A DNA stretch of 64,000 bases from positions 1-64,000 of the forward strand of contig CALFUK010000012.1 in NCBI GenBank assembly GCA_937929945.1. The letters run 5' to 3'. Positions 1-7,812 of the stretch are shown one piece after another. Made by a program: the position numbers and the translations under genes. This stretch comes from an uncultured Saprospiraceae bacterium (lineage in GTDB: Bacteria; Bacteroidota; Bacteroidia; Chitinophagales; Saprospiraceae). Numbering within the stretch: the first letter of the stretch is position 1; every line of letters begins with the position of its first letter. Below the pieces are notes generated by a model. That model was not told the DNA's origin. It saw nothing but the letters and a program-made list of their open reading frames with translations, and did not search any database.

Positions 1-60
1 CAAAGAAGAAACGAAATTCTTAATGCAGAATACAGACAAAAAATGTACGGCGACAAATAG
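1..60 (+). CDS. C-terminal tail of an unidentified gene
   Basis: Frame 1 is open from the window edge to a TAG at 58-60 and encodes 19 residues ending KMYGDK. Most of the gene lies outside the window, so the product cannot be named. A strong hairpin terminator starts 26 bases after the stop, which supports a real transcribed gene ending here. The short stretch is rich in charged residues. Frame and end are seen directly; calling it a gene is inference from the terminator. Confidence 0.5.
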   Translation, partial: QRRNEILNAEYRQKMYGDK

Positions 61-85
61 TCACTGTACATCATCAAGTACAAAT

Positions 86-124
86 AGAAGGCTAATCATG
101 CAAATGATTAGCCTTCTTTAGTTT
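86..124 (+). terminator. Rho-independent terminator
   Basis: A perfect 14-bp inverted repeat (86-99 paired with 104-117) encloses a GCAA tetraloop and is followed by a T-rich stretch. It sits just after the stop of the partial upstream gene. A terminator of this strength fits the end of that transcript and insulates the converging receptor gene. Confidence 0.85.
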
Positions 125-359
125 GCATTGTTTTTTAAAGTCTTCTACTAAGTGGGGCCTACACATCATATGTAAGGGGCTTCTCTGCCCCCACTTAAAT
201 CTGTCTTCTAACTGAATCCAGAGCCTTTCCCATATCTGTATATACAGTTCCAAATATATCCAAAAGCTATATCGTGCTTCTACACTCTAACTCACCAGAC
301 GTATCTGACCCTTACCTTAGCTAAGAGCAGCAGCCCTATAGTACCATATAGCAGCCTAT
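125..359. other. Intergenic stretch with weak hairpins
   Basis: This gap lies between the upstream terminator and the 3' end of the minus-strand receptor. An 8-bp inverted repeat, AAGTGGGG at 150-157 with CCCCACTT at 189-196, contains a second possible hairpin, GGGGC 176-180 with GCCCC 187-191. Either could help terminate the receptor transcript, but no clear U-tract follows. No gene is visible. Confidence 0.4.
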
Positions 360-2858
360 CTACCCTCTTCCGCCTCTTCCACCTTGCTGACCTCCGCCTG
401 ATCCATCATTACCATCGTCTCCTGATTTTAGATCTGTATTTCTGATTTTACTTCTGCGCTCTTTGAAATTGACCTTGCCAAATTTATACCTGAAAGTCAC
501 TCCAATCGATCTGAAAGGTACAGCGAACGAAGACTCCTGCCTGAATCCATTCCCCGTGATATCAGAGTCAAAGCTCTTGAATTCGCTCCACGGCTCGACG
601 ACTCTGATCCCAATACTCGAATTCTTGAAATCTTTTCTGACACCAAATATCAACATGGAAAAACTCGGATTACGGCCTTGAAGTGTATAGCGCGGAGAAG
701 AAAAGATTCCTGTAAAATCTCCTTTGATCGACGAAGAGATCGCCAGCTCCGCGCTGGTAAAGAGACGGTAGGCCAAAGCGCTATTCTCACGCAGCTCTCC
801 GTCTATGACGCCAGAAGCATCATAGGTATTGACATCCCCTCCCCCTCTGAGCGTGACTTTGCCCGCTGTCTTACTCATAAAGATATTGACACCGACAGAA
901 TTATTCAGACCTACGTTATTGAAAGTAGTGCGGGATCGATTGACCGTCTGGTCGCTCACAATGGATTCTATCAGCTCAGATGTCCTGCGATAATAGAGTG
1001 ATCCAAATATGGAGATACCTACGAAATTAGTATTGTACCCTAACTCAATCTGTTTGGTCAATTCTGGCCCTAAGAAAGGATTCCCAAAGCTGACATTTCC
1101 AATATCTGCGTTATTCACAAACGGATTAATGAATCTAAGACTCGGTCGTTGGATCCGTTCGCTGTAGCTCAGCTTCAATGTTCTAAAGTTAGACAGTGTC
1201 TTCGAGATTGCAATGTTAGGTAGGAAGTTATTATAGGCATTTTCAAATTTTTGCTCTGAGACATCCCCATCACCATTAATGATGGTTCTCTCATATCTCC
1301 CACCGACGACAGCATTCATTTTACCGATATAGAAGTTATAGGACAGATAGCCAGCGTATACATCTTGATCATAGAGAAAGCGATTGGATCGGTCGCCATC
1401 AAGATTATCATAACTATTAGTCCCCTCATTAAAGAGGAAATACTCAGCGGCACTGTCAATGGTTCTGATCACTGATTTGATGCCAAGTTCAACCTTGTTC
1501 GCTTTGCCGACAGGATGTACATAGTCTATCTGGGCCGTGACTTCTAAATTATCAGGATCATTGAATATCCGCTCATCTCTTAGGACGAAATTTTCTGTGG
1601 CACTGACGTCTCTTACAGTGTTATCCTGGCTTTGTATTCCCCCAGACAGCTGCACGGCAAAGACTAACTCTCTCTTCTCATTATCCGCAAATTTCTTAGT
1701 GTAATCCGTATTCCAGTCATATCCACTATTGAGCGTACTGCCGAAAGTCGTTCCATTGAAGCTATTCTTCGTCGTCAGGTCACTGGCTAGTCTGAACCAC
1801 TCGCTTGTGCCATCTCTATCAAAGCCAAAGCCTCTGAGATTGATCGAAGTATTAATGGCATTGAAAGCATTAAAATCATAAAAAGCACTGGCTGAGCCTC
1901 CGAAACCGAGCCGAGATTGATTCGTCACCCCTTCTCGTGAGAAAGACACAATACCAGTAGGCACCAAGGTTCTCGTAAATGAGTTATCCGCATCGTTAGG
2001 GACAGAATAATAGACACCTCCATTCGCGCTAAAGCCAAATCGCCCCTTGCCTATATTAAGATTCAGGTTGGCGTTATTTTGCCTGTTGCCAAGAGAAGCA
2101 TTCACTGTACCTGCTATTCCCTCTATGTTGTCCTTTTTGGTGATGATGTTAATGATACCCCCAGACCCCTCACCATCATATTTGGCTCCTGGTGAAGTGA
2201 TCACCTCTACTTTTTTTATCTGATCAGCAGGAAACATCTTGAGTGCATCGGCCGCATTAGCCGAAAACATGCCTGAAGGCTTACCATTAATCAAAATCTG
2301 AATCTGCTGTGAACCACGGAGTGATACATTGCCATCCAAATCAACGGAAAGCATCGGCACCTTTCTCAAGACATCAGTCGCATCTCCACCCGCAATGGAT
2401 GAGTCATCCTCAGCATTGAATACGATTTTATCCACCTTATTTTCGATGAGCGCGCGCTTGTCTTTGATTTCTACGGCATCGAGGACTATGTTATCTTGGG
2501 CCAAGCTGACATTGCCAACTGCATAATCTGGATCCTTAAGCGTCAGAATGACTTCCTCCACTTTTTTAGTCTCATAGCCTAAGAAGGATACCTCTAAAGC
2601 ATATCGGCCATCCTTGATGTCTGTCAGCTTGAAAGACCCATCCTCTTCGGATAGGACACCATTAATCACCTTTTCGGAGCCCTCCTTCATGAGCGAGATC
2701 GTCGCATAGCTGACTGGCTGATTCGTCGCTGGGTCGATGATCTTTCCCGTTATTTTGCCTTTGATCGATGGCCCTTTCTTTCCTCCAAATCCGCCCCACT
2801 GAGCTGACAAATGGAATGAACAAACGAGGCAAAGGATTATGGTAGATAATAATTTCAT
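360..2858 (-). CDS. Outer-membrane beta-barrel TonB-dependent receptor family protein
   Basis: An 832-aa outer-membrane protein. A signal peptide (about residues 1-20, ending SAQ) is followed by a carboxypeptidase-regulatory-like Ig domain (about 32-115, with GKIIDPATNQPVSYA). Next comes a TonB plug domain (about 130-240, with LRKVPMLSVDLDGNVSLRGS and GAKYDGEGSGGIINI), then a long beta-barrel like the OMP_b-brl_3 family. This matches CirA-like receptors of unknown substrate in Bacteroidota. The C-terminus is odd: after a basic stretch it ends in a low-complexity Gly-rich tail (GGGQQGGRGGRG) instead of the usual aromatic barrel terminus. It is monocistronic, and no partner SusD or DUF4249 gene lies beside it. 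The family call is secure; the substrate is unknown. Confidence 0.88.
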   Translation of the reverse strand: MKLLSTIILCLVCSFHLSAQWGGFGGKKGPSIKGKITGKIIDPATNQPVSYATISLMKEGSEKVINGVLSEEDGSFKLTDIKDGRYALEVSFLGYETKKVEEVILTLKDPDYAVGNVSLAQDNIVLDAVEIKDKRALIENKVDKIVFNAEDDSSIAGGDATDVLRKVPMLSVDLDGNVSLRGSQQIQILINGKPSGMFSANAADALKMFPADQIKKVEVITSPGAKYDGEGSGGIINIITKKDNIEGIAGTVNASLGNRQNNANLNLNIGKGRFGFSANGGVYYSVPNDADNSFTRTLVPTGIVSFSREGVTNQSRLGFGGSASAFYDFNAFNAINTSINLRGFGFDRDGTSEWFRLASDLTTKNSFNGTTFGSTLNSGYDWNTDYTKKFADNEKRELVFAVQLSGGIQSQDNTVRDVSATENFVLRDERIFNDPDNLEVTAQIDYVHPVGKANKVELGIKSVIRTIDSAAEYFLFNEGTNSYDNLDGDRSNRFLYDQDVYAGYLSYNFYIGKMNAVVGGRYERTIINGDGDVSEQKFENAYNNFLPNIAISKTLSNFRTLKLSYSERIQRPSLRFINPFVNNADIGNVSFGNPFLGPELTKQIELGYNTNFVGISIFGSLYYRRTSELIESIVSDQTVNRSRTTFNNVGLNNSVGVNIFMSKTAGKVTLRGGGDVNTYDASGVIDGELRENSALAYRLFTSAELAISSSIKGDFTGIFSSPRYTLQGRNPSFSMLIFGVRKDFKNSSIGIRVVEPWSEFKSFDSDITGNGFRQESSFAVPFRSIGVTFRYKFGKVNFKERRSKIRNTDLKSGDDGNDGSGGGQQGGRGGRG

Positions 2859-3054
2859 AGTTTTTTCGCTGCTGTTACACGTCTTTAAATAGAAATAGTC
2901 GAATCAAGTTCAAATAAAACACGATTTTGCGGACTTATCTTGATTAATCGACGATAGCACAAAAATCAACTACATAACCTTACTAAGTCAATAGCACCTG
3001 AAAGCACTCACAGAATTATACAGATATTTCTCATCCAAGTACCAAACTGTTTTT

Positions 3055-3843
3055 TTGGACTATCCTGTGGATCCCATACCGCGATACAATACGGCCAAGG
3101 GGCCGCACGAGTCCCTGCTACATATCATTAGTACCAATAGAGCTGAATATAAAGTATTCCTCCAGGCTATGCAGCAATACATCGCTCGATTAGAACTCAT
3201 CCCATCAGTCCAAACGGACTCAAAGACGCCTTACTGGAGTAATGACTTCTTACCTGCATTGGACACGGCTGCGCTATACACGATGATCTCGAATAAGAAG
3301 CCACAGCGGTACATAGAAATAGGCAGTGGCAACTCTACTAAGGTAGCGGCTCTCGCCATCAGTGATCAACAGCTTTCTACTGAAATAATATCCATCGACC
3401 CTCAGCCGCGAGCAGATGTTTCTGCCTTGGTGGATCAGTTCATCCAGAGCCCCTTTGAAAAACTTGACTTTTTTAAACAAGTCAAAATTGAATCAGGTGA
3501 TCTGTTATTTATAGACAACTCGCACAGACTCCTACCCAACTCTGACGTGATGGTCCTCTTCTTAGAGATACTGCCGCAGCTGCCGACTGGTGTGATCGTC
3601 CATCTGCATGATATATACCTGCCTTTCGATTATCCACAGTTCATGTGTGACAGGTATTACTCAGAGCAGTATATGCTGGCCGCATTTCTGATCAATAATC
3701 CTGAAAGGTACCATACCATCTGCCCAAACTATTTTATCAGCGAAGACAAAGGCTTGAGTCAGCAGTATGAGTGGCTTTGGGAAATTCCAGCATTGCAAGA
3801 GGCAGAACAGCACGGCGGATCTTACTGGATAGAAATCAGATGA
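3055..3843 (+). CDS. Class I SAM-dependent methyltransferase-like protein
   Basis: A protein of about 262 aa. The core contains YIEIGSGNSTKVAA (about residues 90-103), which fits the glycine-rich SAM-binding motif I. EIISIDPQPRA follows as the acidic end of strand 2, then GDLLFIDNSHR and VIVHLHDIYLP, as in Methyltransf_24-type proteins that modify small molecules or glycans. The start is uncertain: TTG at 3055 gives the length above, while the first in-frame ATG is about 38 codons later. The frame is open upstream to 2995. It stands alone and converges on the DUF1254 gene. Fold assignment is from motifs; the substrate is unknown. Confidence 0.65.
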   Translation: MDYPVDPIPRYNTAKGPHESLLHIISTNRAEYKVFLQAMQQYIARLELIPSVQTDSKTPYWSNDFLPALDTAALYTMISNKKPQRYIEIGSGNSTKVAALAISDQQLSTEIISIDPQPRADVSALVDQFIQSPFEKLDFFKQVKIESGDLLFIDNSHRLLPNSDVMVLFLEILPQLPTGVIVHLHDIYLPFDYPQFMCDRYYSEQYMLAAFLINNPERYHTICPNYFISEDKGLSQQYEWLWEIPALQEAEQHGGSYWIEIR

Positions 3844-3868
3844 GTGTAGCATCAGACGACTCAGACCA

Positions 3869-4393
3869 TCAAGGAATCTGAAGTGCATTAAGATAATCAC
3901 TAATCGCTTTTTGATGAGCCTCATCCCGCTCCGCTACTAACACTCTGATCAACACAAAGCCTGTCTTTTCAGGAGACACGATCTGCTCGATATCTGCCTC
4001 CTGATCCATTGCATCATCGCTAATGATGATGTTCAGCGTATCCGAGTCATACTGCATATCGTTCTTGACATAAAAATTGACAGTATTCTCTTGATATAAA
4101 GCGACTGACCAATAAATAGAATCAGGCATAGCTCCCAAAATATGAATCGGACCGTCAGTGAGATCGTAAAATAGTGTGGCGTATGCAAAATCAGGATTCG
4201 GCTTGACGACCAGCTTAGCGTTTTCATCGGGCGCCATCAGGACGCTAAACTGATTGACAGCCGCTCCAGGTCGACTCAGTGCCATCTTAGAGAATCGACT
4301 GTAAATATAATCTGGCAAATAATGAATGGCCACAGTGCGACCCACCAAGGCAGAAGCACAAAACAGTAAGAAATAAATGAGTGTCTTTTTCAA
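3869..4393 (-). CDS. DUF1254 domain-containing membrane-anchored protein
   Basis: A 174-aa protein with an N-terminal hydrophobic segment (about residues 3-22) and a body typical of DUF1254: PNPDFAYATLFYDLTDGPI followed by DSIYWSVALYQENTVNFYV. DUF1254 proteins commonly sit next to DUF1214 proteins, and here the start codon overlaps the stop of the DUF1214 gene by four bases (ATGA), indicating translational coupling. The biochemical role of these families is not established, and location in the inner membrane or periplasm is inferred. Its partner is interrupted by a stop codon, so the pair may no longer be functional. Confidence 0.72.
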   Translation of the reverse strand: MKKTLIYFLLFCASALVGRTVAIHYLPDYIYSRFSKMALSRPGAAVNQFSVLMAPDENAKLVVKPNPDFAYATLFYDLTDGPIHILGAMPDSIYWSVALYQENTVNFYVKNDMQYDSDTLNIIISDDAMDQEADIEQIVSPEKTGFVLIRVLVAERDEAHQKAISDYLNALQIP

Positions 4394-4995
4394 TTGACTT
4401 TGATAATTTCTGGCAACGCTATGGTGGCTAAATTTTCATACACAGTGGGAGACGCATTATATAACCTAAGTGTGATACTGAGAGCCTTATTGTTGCCCGC
4501 CGGCAGCCAGTTACCCTCTTGCTGGTCAGCCGATATTTTAATTTGATATTGATCTATCCATTGATCGCTGGCTTCTGGATTGAGCGTGTCACGCGGCACG
4601 TAGTCCATGGTCGCAGCATTGTAGCCATAGCGCTGGTCTTGATTAGGTATGAGATAATCATCAGCTCCGTATAAGGTATAGCTCCAGTACCTGGCGTCTG
4701 GCACGACTCCCGTCAGCACATAATCATAGGCTTATGACAAAGGCTCACCGGCGCTGTCTACTGTGGCATTATAATAGATGACCTCTGACTCCCGCAAGGC
4801 GAATAGCCCTACCAATGCGATCAGTGCTCGCTGTCGAGGCTGCTGTAGATCCATCACGGGATTGACTCTCCAGGGCCCATTAGCTAGCATAAAGTCCGCC
4901 TCCTGGCTGGTACGCTTCAGATCATACAGCGCATAGGCTCCTCCTGCAGACAGACCAGCAAGGCAAATGACAAGACCGATTATGAGTGATTTCAA
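4390..4995 (-). pseudogene. DUF1214 domain protein split by an in-frame TAA
   Basis: Two adjacent pieces in the same reading frame add up to one protein of about 201 residues. The upstream piece (from 4995) has a signal or anchor sequence and ends with GEPLS at a TAA (4732-4734). The downstream piece continues without any frame change as AYDYVLTG and then PDARYWSYTLYGADDYLI, the conserved DUF1214 core. DUF1214 proteins are usually close to 190 aa, so the joined length fits. Only one nonsense codon separates them. A downstream GTG at 4717-4719 could start a truncated C-terminal protein of 109 aa. Readings: recent nonsense mutation, sequencing error, or readthrough. It overlaps the DUF1254 gene by four bases. 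Confidence 0.75.
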
Positions 4996-5031
4996 AATTT
5001 GGATTTACACTATTGTGACATATTGAATTGG

Positions 5032-5304
5032 TCAGACTATATCTTTTACCGCATCCTTAAACTCCGTCCAGGCGATGGTTTCGTTTTCACTATCATCAAA
5101 TTTTTCGATTAACTTCTTGGCCACGATGGAACGGATAAATCCACCAACTTTTGCTTTTTTCAGCAAGTCTTTGATTTCATTTTTATCGAGTTCTCCATCA
5201 GCATTTTTATCAAAAAAATTAAAGGCTAATTCAGGAGAATCAAAATGCTGGGTCAAGACTATTTTAATCTTATTCAGTATTTCTTTTTCTTTTTTTGAGG
5301 CCAT
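5032..5304 (-). CDS. Small EF-hand domain protein
   Basis: A 90-aa protein without a signal peptide. One clear EF-hand loop is visible at about residues 33-44 (DKNADGELDKNE), with acidic residues at loop positions 1, 3, 5 and 12 and Gly at position 6. A second, weaker loop near residues 70-81 (DDSENETIAWTE) keeps D and E at several coordinating positions. The arrangement resembles a two-EF-hand calmodulin-like lobe that could bind Ca2+ in the cytoplasm. It lies 34 bases upstream of the mobA-like gene's end on the same strand and looks independent. Partner proteins are unknown. Confidence 0.75.
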   Translation of the reverse strand: MASKKEKEILNKIKIVLTQHFDSPELAFNFFDKNADGELDKNEIKDLLKKAKVGGFIRSIVAKKLIEKFDDSENETIAWTEFKDAVKDIV

Positions 5305-5338
5305 ATGATTATCGTTTATGGATTCTGCAATGTGGTAT

Positions 5339-6451
5339 TTATTCTTGGATTAATTGTTTCGCTTTTTCCAATTCAGCTTGGTCATTTACATTCATTAGTA
5401 TAGTGGCATCTTCAAGAGGTATTTCTTTCACATCATTATTGATGAGTACCTTACGAGGACACGAATAGCCCAGTGCCATAAATTCTAATAAGGACAAATA
5501 AGACTTAGGCTCCCAAATCGTACAAAGCGGATCGGGGAACTCAGCATCAGGCCTGATGAAACAAGTAGCCATCTTAGACCTATCGCGCTCATTCATCAAT
5601 GTGGATATCACCTGCTCATTAACAAAAGGAAGATCAGACGCGATGACCAGCCACGCTGCATTAGGGTCAGATCGAAAAGCGGATAGCATCCCTCCAAAAG
5701 GACCAAGGTCTAAGTACTGATCTTCGATCGCTATAGGCTGAAATACATTATCCTGATCTGACCTGAGCGAGACAAATACATCTTGGCAAAATGGTGCCAT
5801 GATGCCGCTGAGATGATCTACCTGATTCGTACCATGATAATTTATTAAAGTCTTATCGTGCCCCATGCGCTGGCTTTTACCTCCAGCCAGGATGAGTCCC
5901 TTGACTACATCATCGGTCTTCCATGAGCTGATTAGGTGATCAGCCACAGCCTGCATGTCCGCATAATGGATGATCGGTGTGTCCTCAGATGTGACCTCAT
6001 CGAGAAAATCGTAGACCTCCAGATTCTCCTCCTTCAGGATGATCAGATCTACATCAGTCAGCCTGTCTAGCTTTTTAGAAAGTGACTCCTTCTTTCGCTC
6101 GTCTATGAAGACGATTTGCTTTTCAGCTGTGAAATGATTCCCATTGATCATAATCAGATCGAGATCATTATAGAGCAGCCTCCTCTTGTACATATTGTCA
6201 TAAGCTTGTACATCAAGAGATAGATAACTCTCGAACTGTGTCGCCTGCTGATGAAACGTCATGCCCGGAGCCTCATGGTCATGGGATGCATCTATATAGC
6301 CCAGCTTCACTCGATCAGATAGTAAGTCTGCTACCGCAGTCACCCAAGAAGCAATCGTATCGCAGGTCGTGCCAATGATGGCAAACTCATTCCGTCCCCA
6401 CTGGCCCATCTTCGGTCTGGCGAGCTTAGTGTGTTTCTGGTGTGCTGTCAT
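5339..6451 (-). CDS. MobA-like NTP transferase with an extra N-terminal domain
   Basis: A 370-aa protein. The C-terminal half (from about residue 183) is a nucleotidyltransferase of the MobA type: LILAGGKSQRMG at about 188-199 is the nucleotide-binding loop, and VIASDLPFV carries the metal-binding Asp. MobA attaches GMP to molybdopterin in molybdenum-cofactor synthesis. The N-terminal 180 residues occupy the place of a MobB-like domain but lack a P-loop Lys/Ser: the segment is IIGTTCDTIASW, so it should not bind GTP in the usual way. The gene starts one base after the moaC stop, so the two are one operon. The role in Mo-cofactor assembly follows from that pairing; the N-domain's function is unknown. 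Confidence 0.78.
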   Translation of the reverse strand: MTAHQKHTKLARPKMGQWGRNEFAIIGTTCDTIASWVTAVADLLSDRVKLGYIDASHDHEAPGMTFHQQATQFESYLSLDVQAYDNMYKRRLLYNDLDLIMINGNHFTAEKQIVFIDERKKESLSKKLDRLTDVDLIILKEENLEVYDFLDEVTSEDTPIIHYADMQAVADHLISSWKTDDVVKGLILAGGKSQRMGHDKTLINYHGTNQVDHLSGIMAPFCQDVFVSLRSDQDNVFQPIAIEDQYLDLGPFGGMLSAFRSDPNAAWLVIASDLPFVNEQVISTLMNERDRSKMATCFIRPDAEFPDPLCTIWEPKSYLSLLEFMALGYSCPRKVLINNDVKEIPLEDATILMNVNDQAELEKAKQLIQE

Positions 6452-6452
6452 G

Positions 6453-6938
6453 CTAAACTGATTGATCTGATTGATAATCGCTCTTACCTCCAGTCTTAGT
6501 CAGTAGCCTGGTCTCTACGATTCTTATATCATGAGAGAGCGCTTTGCACATGTCATATATGGTCAGTGCCGCCACCGACGCCCCGACGAGTGCCTCCATC
6601 TCCACACCTGTCTTTCCCTCCACTAAGGCCACACACTTGATGATGATCTGACGACTACCACCAGCTGTAATATCGATTGAGACCTTATTTAGACTGAGAG
6701 GATGGCATAGCGGGATGAGACTACTCGTCTGCTTACTGGCCTGAATACCCGCAATGATGGCGGTGTGAAATACGGGCCCCTTCTTAGTCTGCAATTCGTC
6801 ATCGGTGATGAGGCTAAAGATCTCATCCGTGACCTCGACGATAGACTGAGCTTCTGCTCGTCTCGATGTGACAGTCTTAGCTCCGACATCCACCATGGTG
6901 GGATTACCCGTGCTATCTACATGACTCAACTTACTCAT
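6453..6938 (-). CDS. moaC: Cyclic pyranopterin monophosphate synthase MoaC
   Basis: A 161-aa protein of normal MoaC length. It acts with MoaA to turn GTP into cyclic pyranopterin monophosphate, the first pathway intermediate of the molybdenum cofactor. Family motifs are clear: LSHVDSTGNPTMVDV at the N-terminus, the KGPVFHTA segment, LIPLCHPLSL, the catalytic-loop region GKTGVEMEALVGASVAALTI, and DMCKA. It is the first gene of a two-gene operon with the MobA-like transferase. No moaA, moaE or moeA is visible in the window, so the rest of the pathway must be elsewhere. The ATG start gives the full conserved N-terminus. Confidence 0.95.
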   Translation of the reverse strand: MSKLSHVDSTGNPTMVDVGAKTVTSRRAEAQSIVEVTDEIFSLITDDELQTKKGPVFHTAIIAGIQASKQTSSLIPLCHPLSLNKVSIDITAGGSRQIIIKCVALVEGKTGVEMEALVGASVAALTIYDMCKALSHDIRIVETRLLTKTGGKSDYQSDQSV

Positions 6939-7076
6939 AATTTCAAAATTACAACTATGATGTGATTATCAGCTAGCTGAACAAAAATTAAAAGTGAGGG
7001 GCCGTGGTCTCAGGGAATCGATTACAAGGCATCTATCCAGGTCCAGCCTGGCTTTACACTAATGCAAGCCGAGATG

Positions 7077-7508
7077 TCATTCCAAATAATTAGCGTAGAT
7101 GGTATTGAGAATTCTCTTCAGATCTGACAGGTCTTTGTGATCTAGTCCTTGCCAGCCCTTATCTCGATTGGACTGTACCTCTGGTAATACTCTGTCAATC
7201 ACCTCCCTGCCTGCTTCTGTCAGTATGACCTTATGCCGCCTTCTGTCTCCTTCAAAGGGTAGCCTATCCGTATATCCCTTCTTACATAGCAGGTCAATGA
7301 TCCTGGATACAGTAGGTGCATCCTTGTAGGTATCATCAGCTATTTGATTCTGCGATAAGCCTTCATCACAGCCATTCAGACGATTGAGCAGCAGCCATTG
7401 TTCTGGAGTTAGATCTATATTGAGAGATTTAAATCTTTGGTTGAGGTCACTTCTGAGAGCCTTCACTGCTCGATCCATGATATATCCGAATGCTGGTACT
7501 TCTTTCAT
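7077..7508 (-). CDS. MarR-family transcriptional regulator
   Basis: A 143-aa winged-helix protein of typical MarR size. The helix-turn-helix and wing are recognisable in SQNQIADDTYKDAPTVSRII (about residues 58-77) followed by GDRRRHKVILTEAG, the basic beta-wing that contacts the minor groove. MarR proteins are dimers that usually repress neighbouring genes and release DNA on binding a small aromatic ligand. It is divergently transcribed from the TonB receptor/DUF4249 operon across a 304-base gap, so that operon or itself is a possible target. That link is inference; no clear palindromic operator was found. Confidence 0.9.
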   Translation of the reverse strand: MKEVPAFGYIMDRAVKALRSDLNQRFKSLNIDLTPEQWLLLNRLNGCDEGLSQNQIADDTYKDAPTVSRIIDLLCKKGYTDRLPFEGDRRRHKVILTEAGREVIDRVLPEVQSNRDKGWQGLDHKDLSDLKRILNTIYANYLE

Positions 7509-7812
7509 CGTGACACAAAGATTATTAGTCTATTAAAATTAACAAACAAAGAGGGAATTAATTTATTGCAAATATTTCTGATCCAACGGTTAACATTAAT
7601 CATAAATAATCGTTTTCTATAAATAAAGCAGCCGAGGGATGGAAAATGATGATAGTCAAGCGATGATGAACTACAGTCACTCCCTAATAAACATTCCGTT
7701 TTAGGTATTTTATAATCACCCATCATCCACATTTAGAAGGAATAATGCATCCCAAATGGATGATTAAACATAGTTATTTACATGTAGGCATTTTGCCTGT
7801 CAATTTTAATCA
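7509..7812. other. Divergent intergenic region
   Basis: It separates the MarR gene from the TonB receptor. It is AT-rich and must hold both promoters. On the minus strand a TTTG about 18 bases before a TAATCTTTG resembles a Bacteroidota -33/-7 pair just ahead of the MarR start, but the match is imperfect. No convincing gene or operator was seen. Confidence 0.35.
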
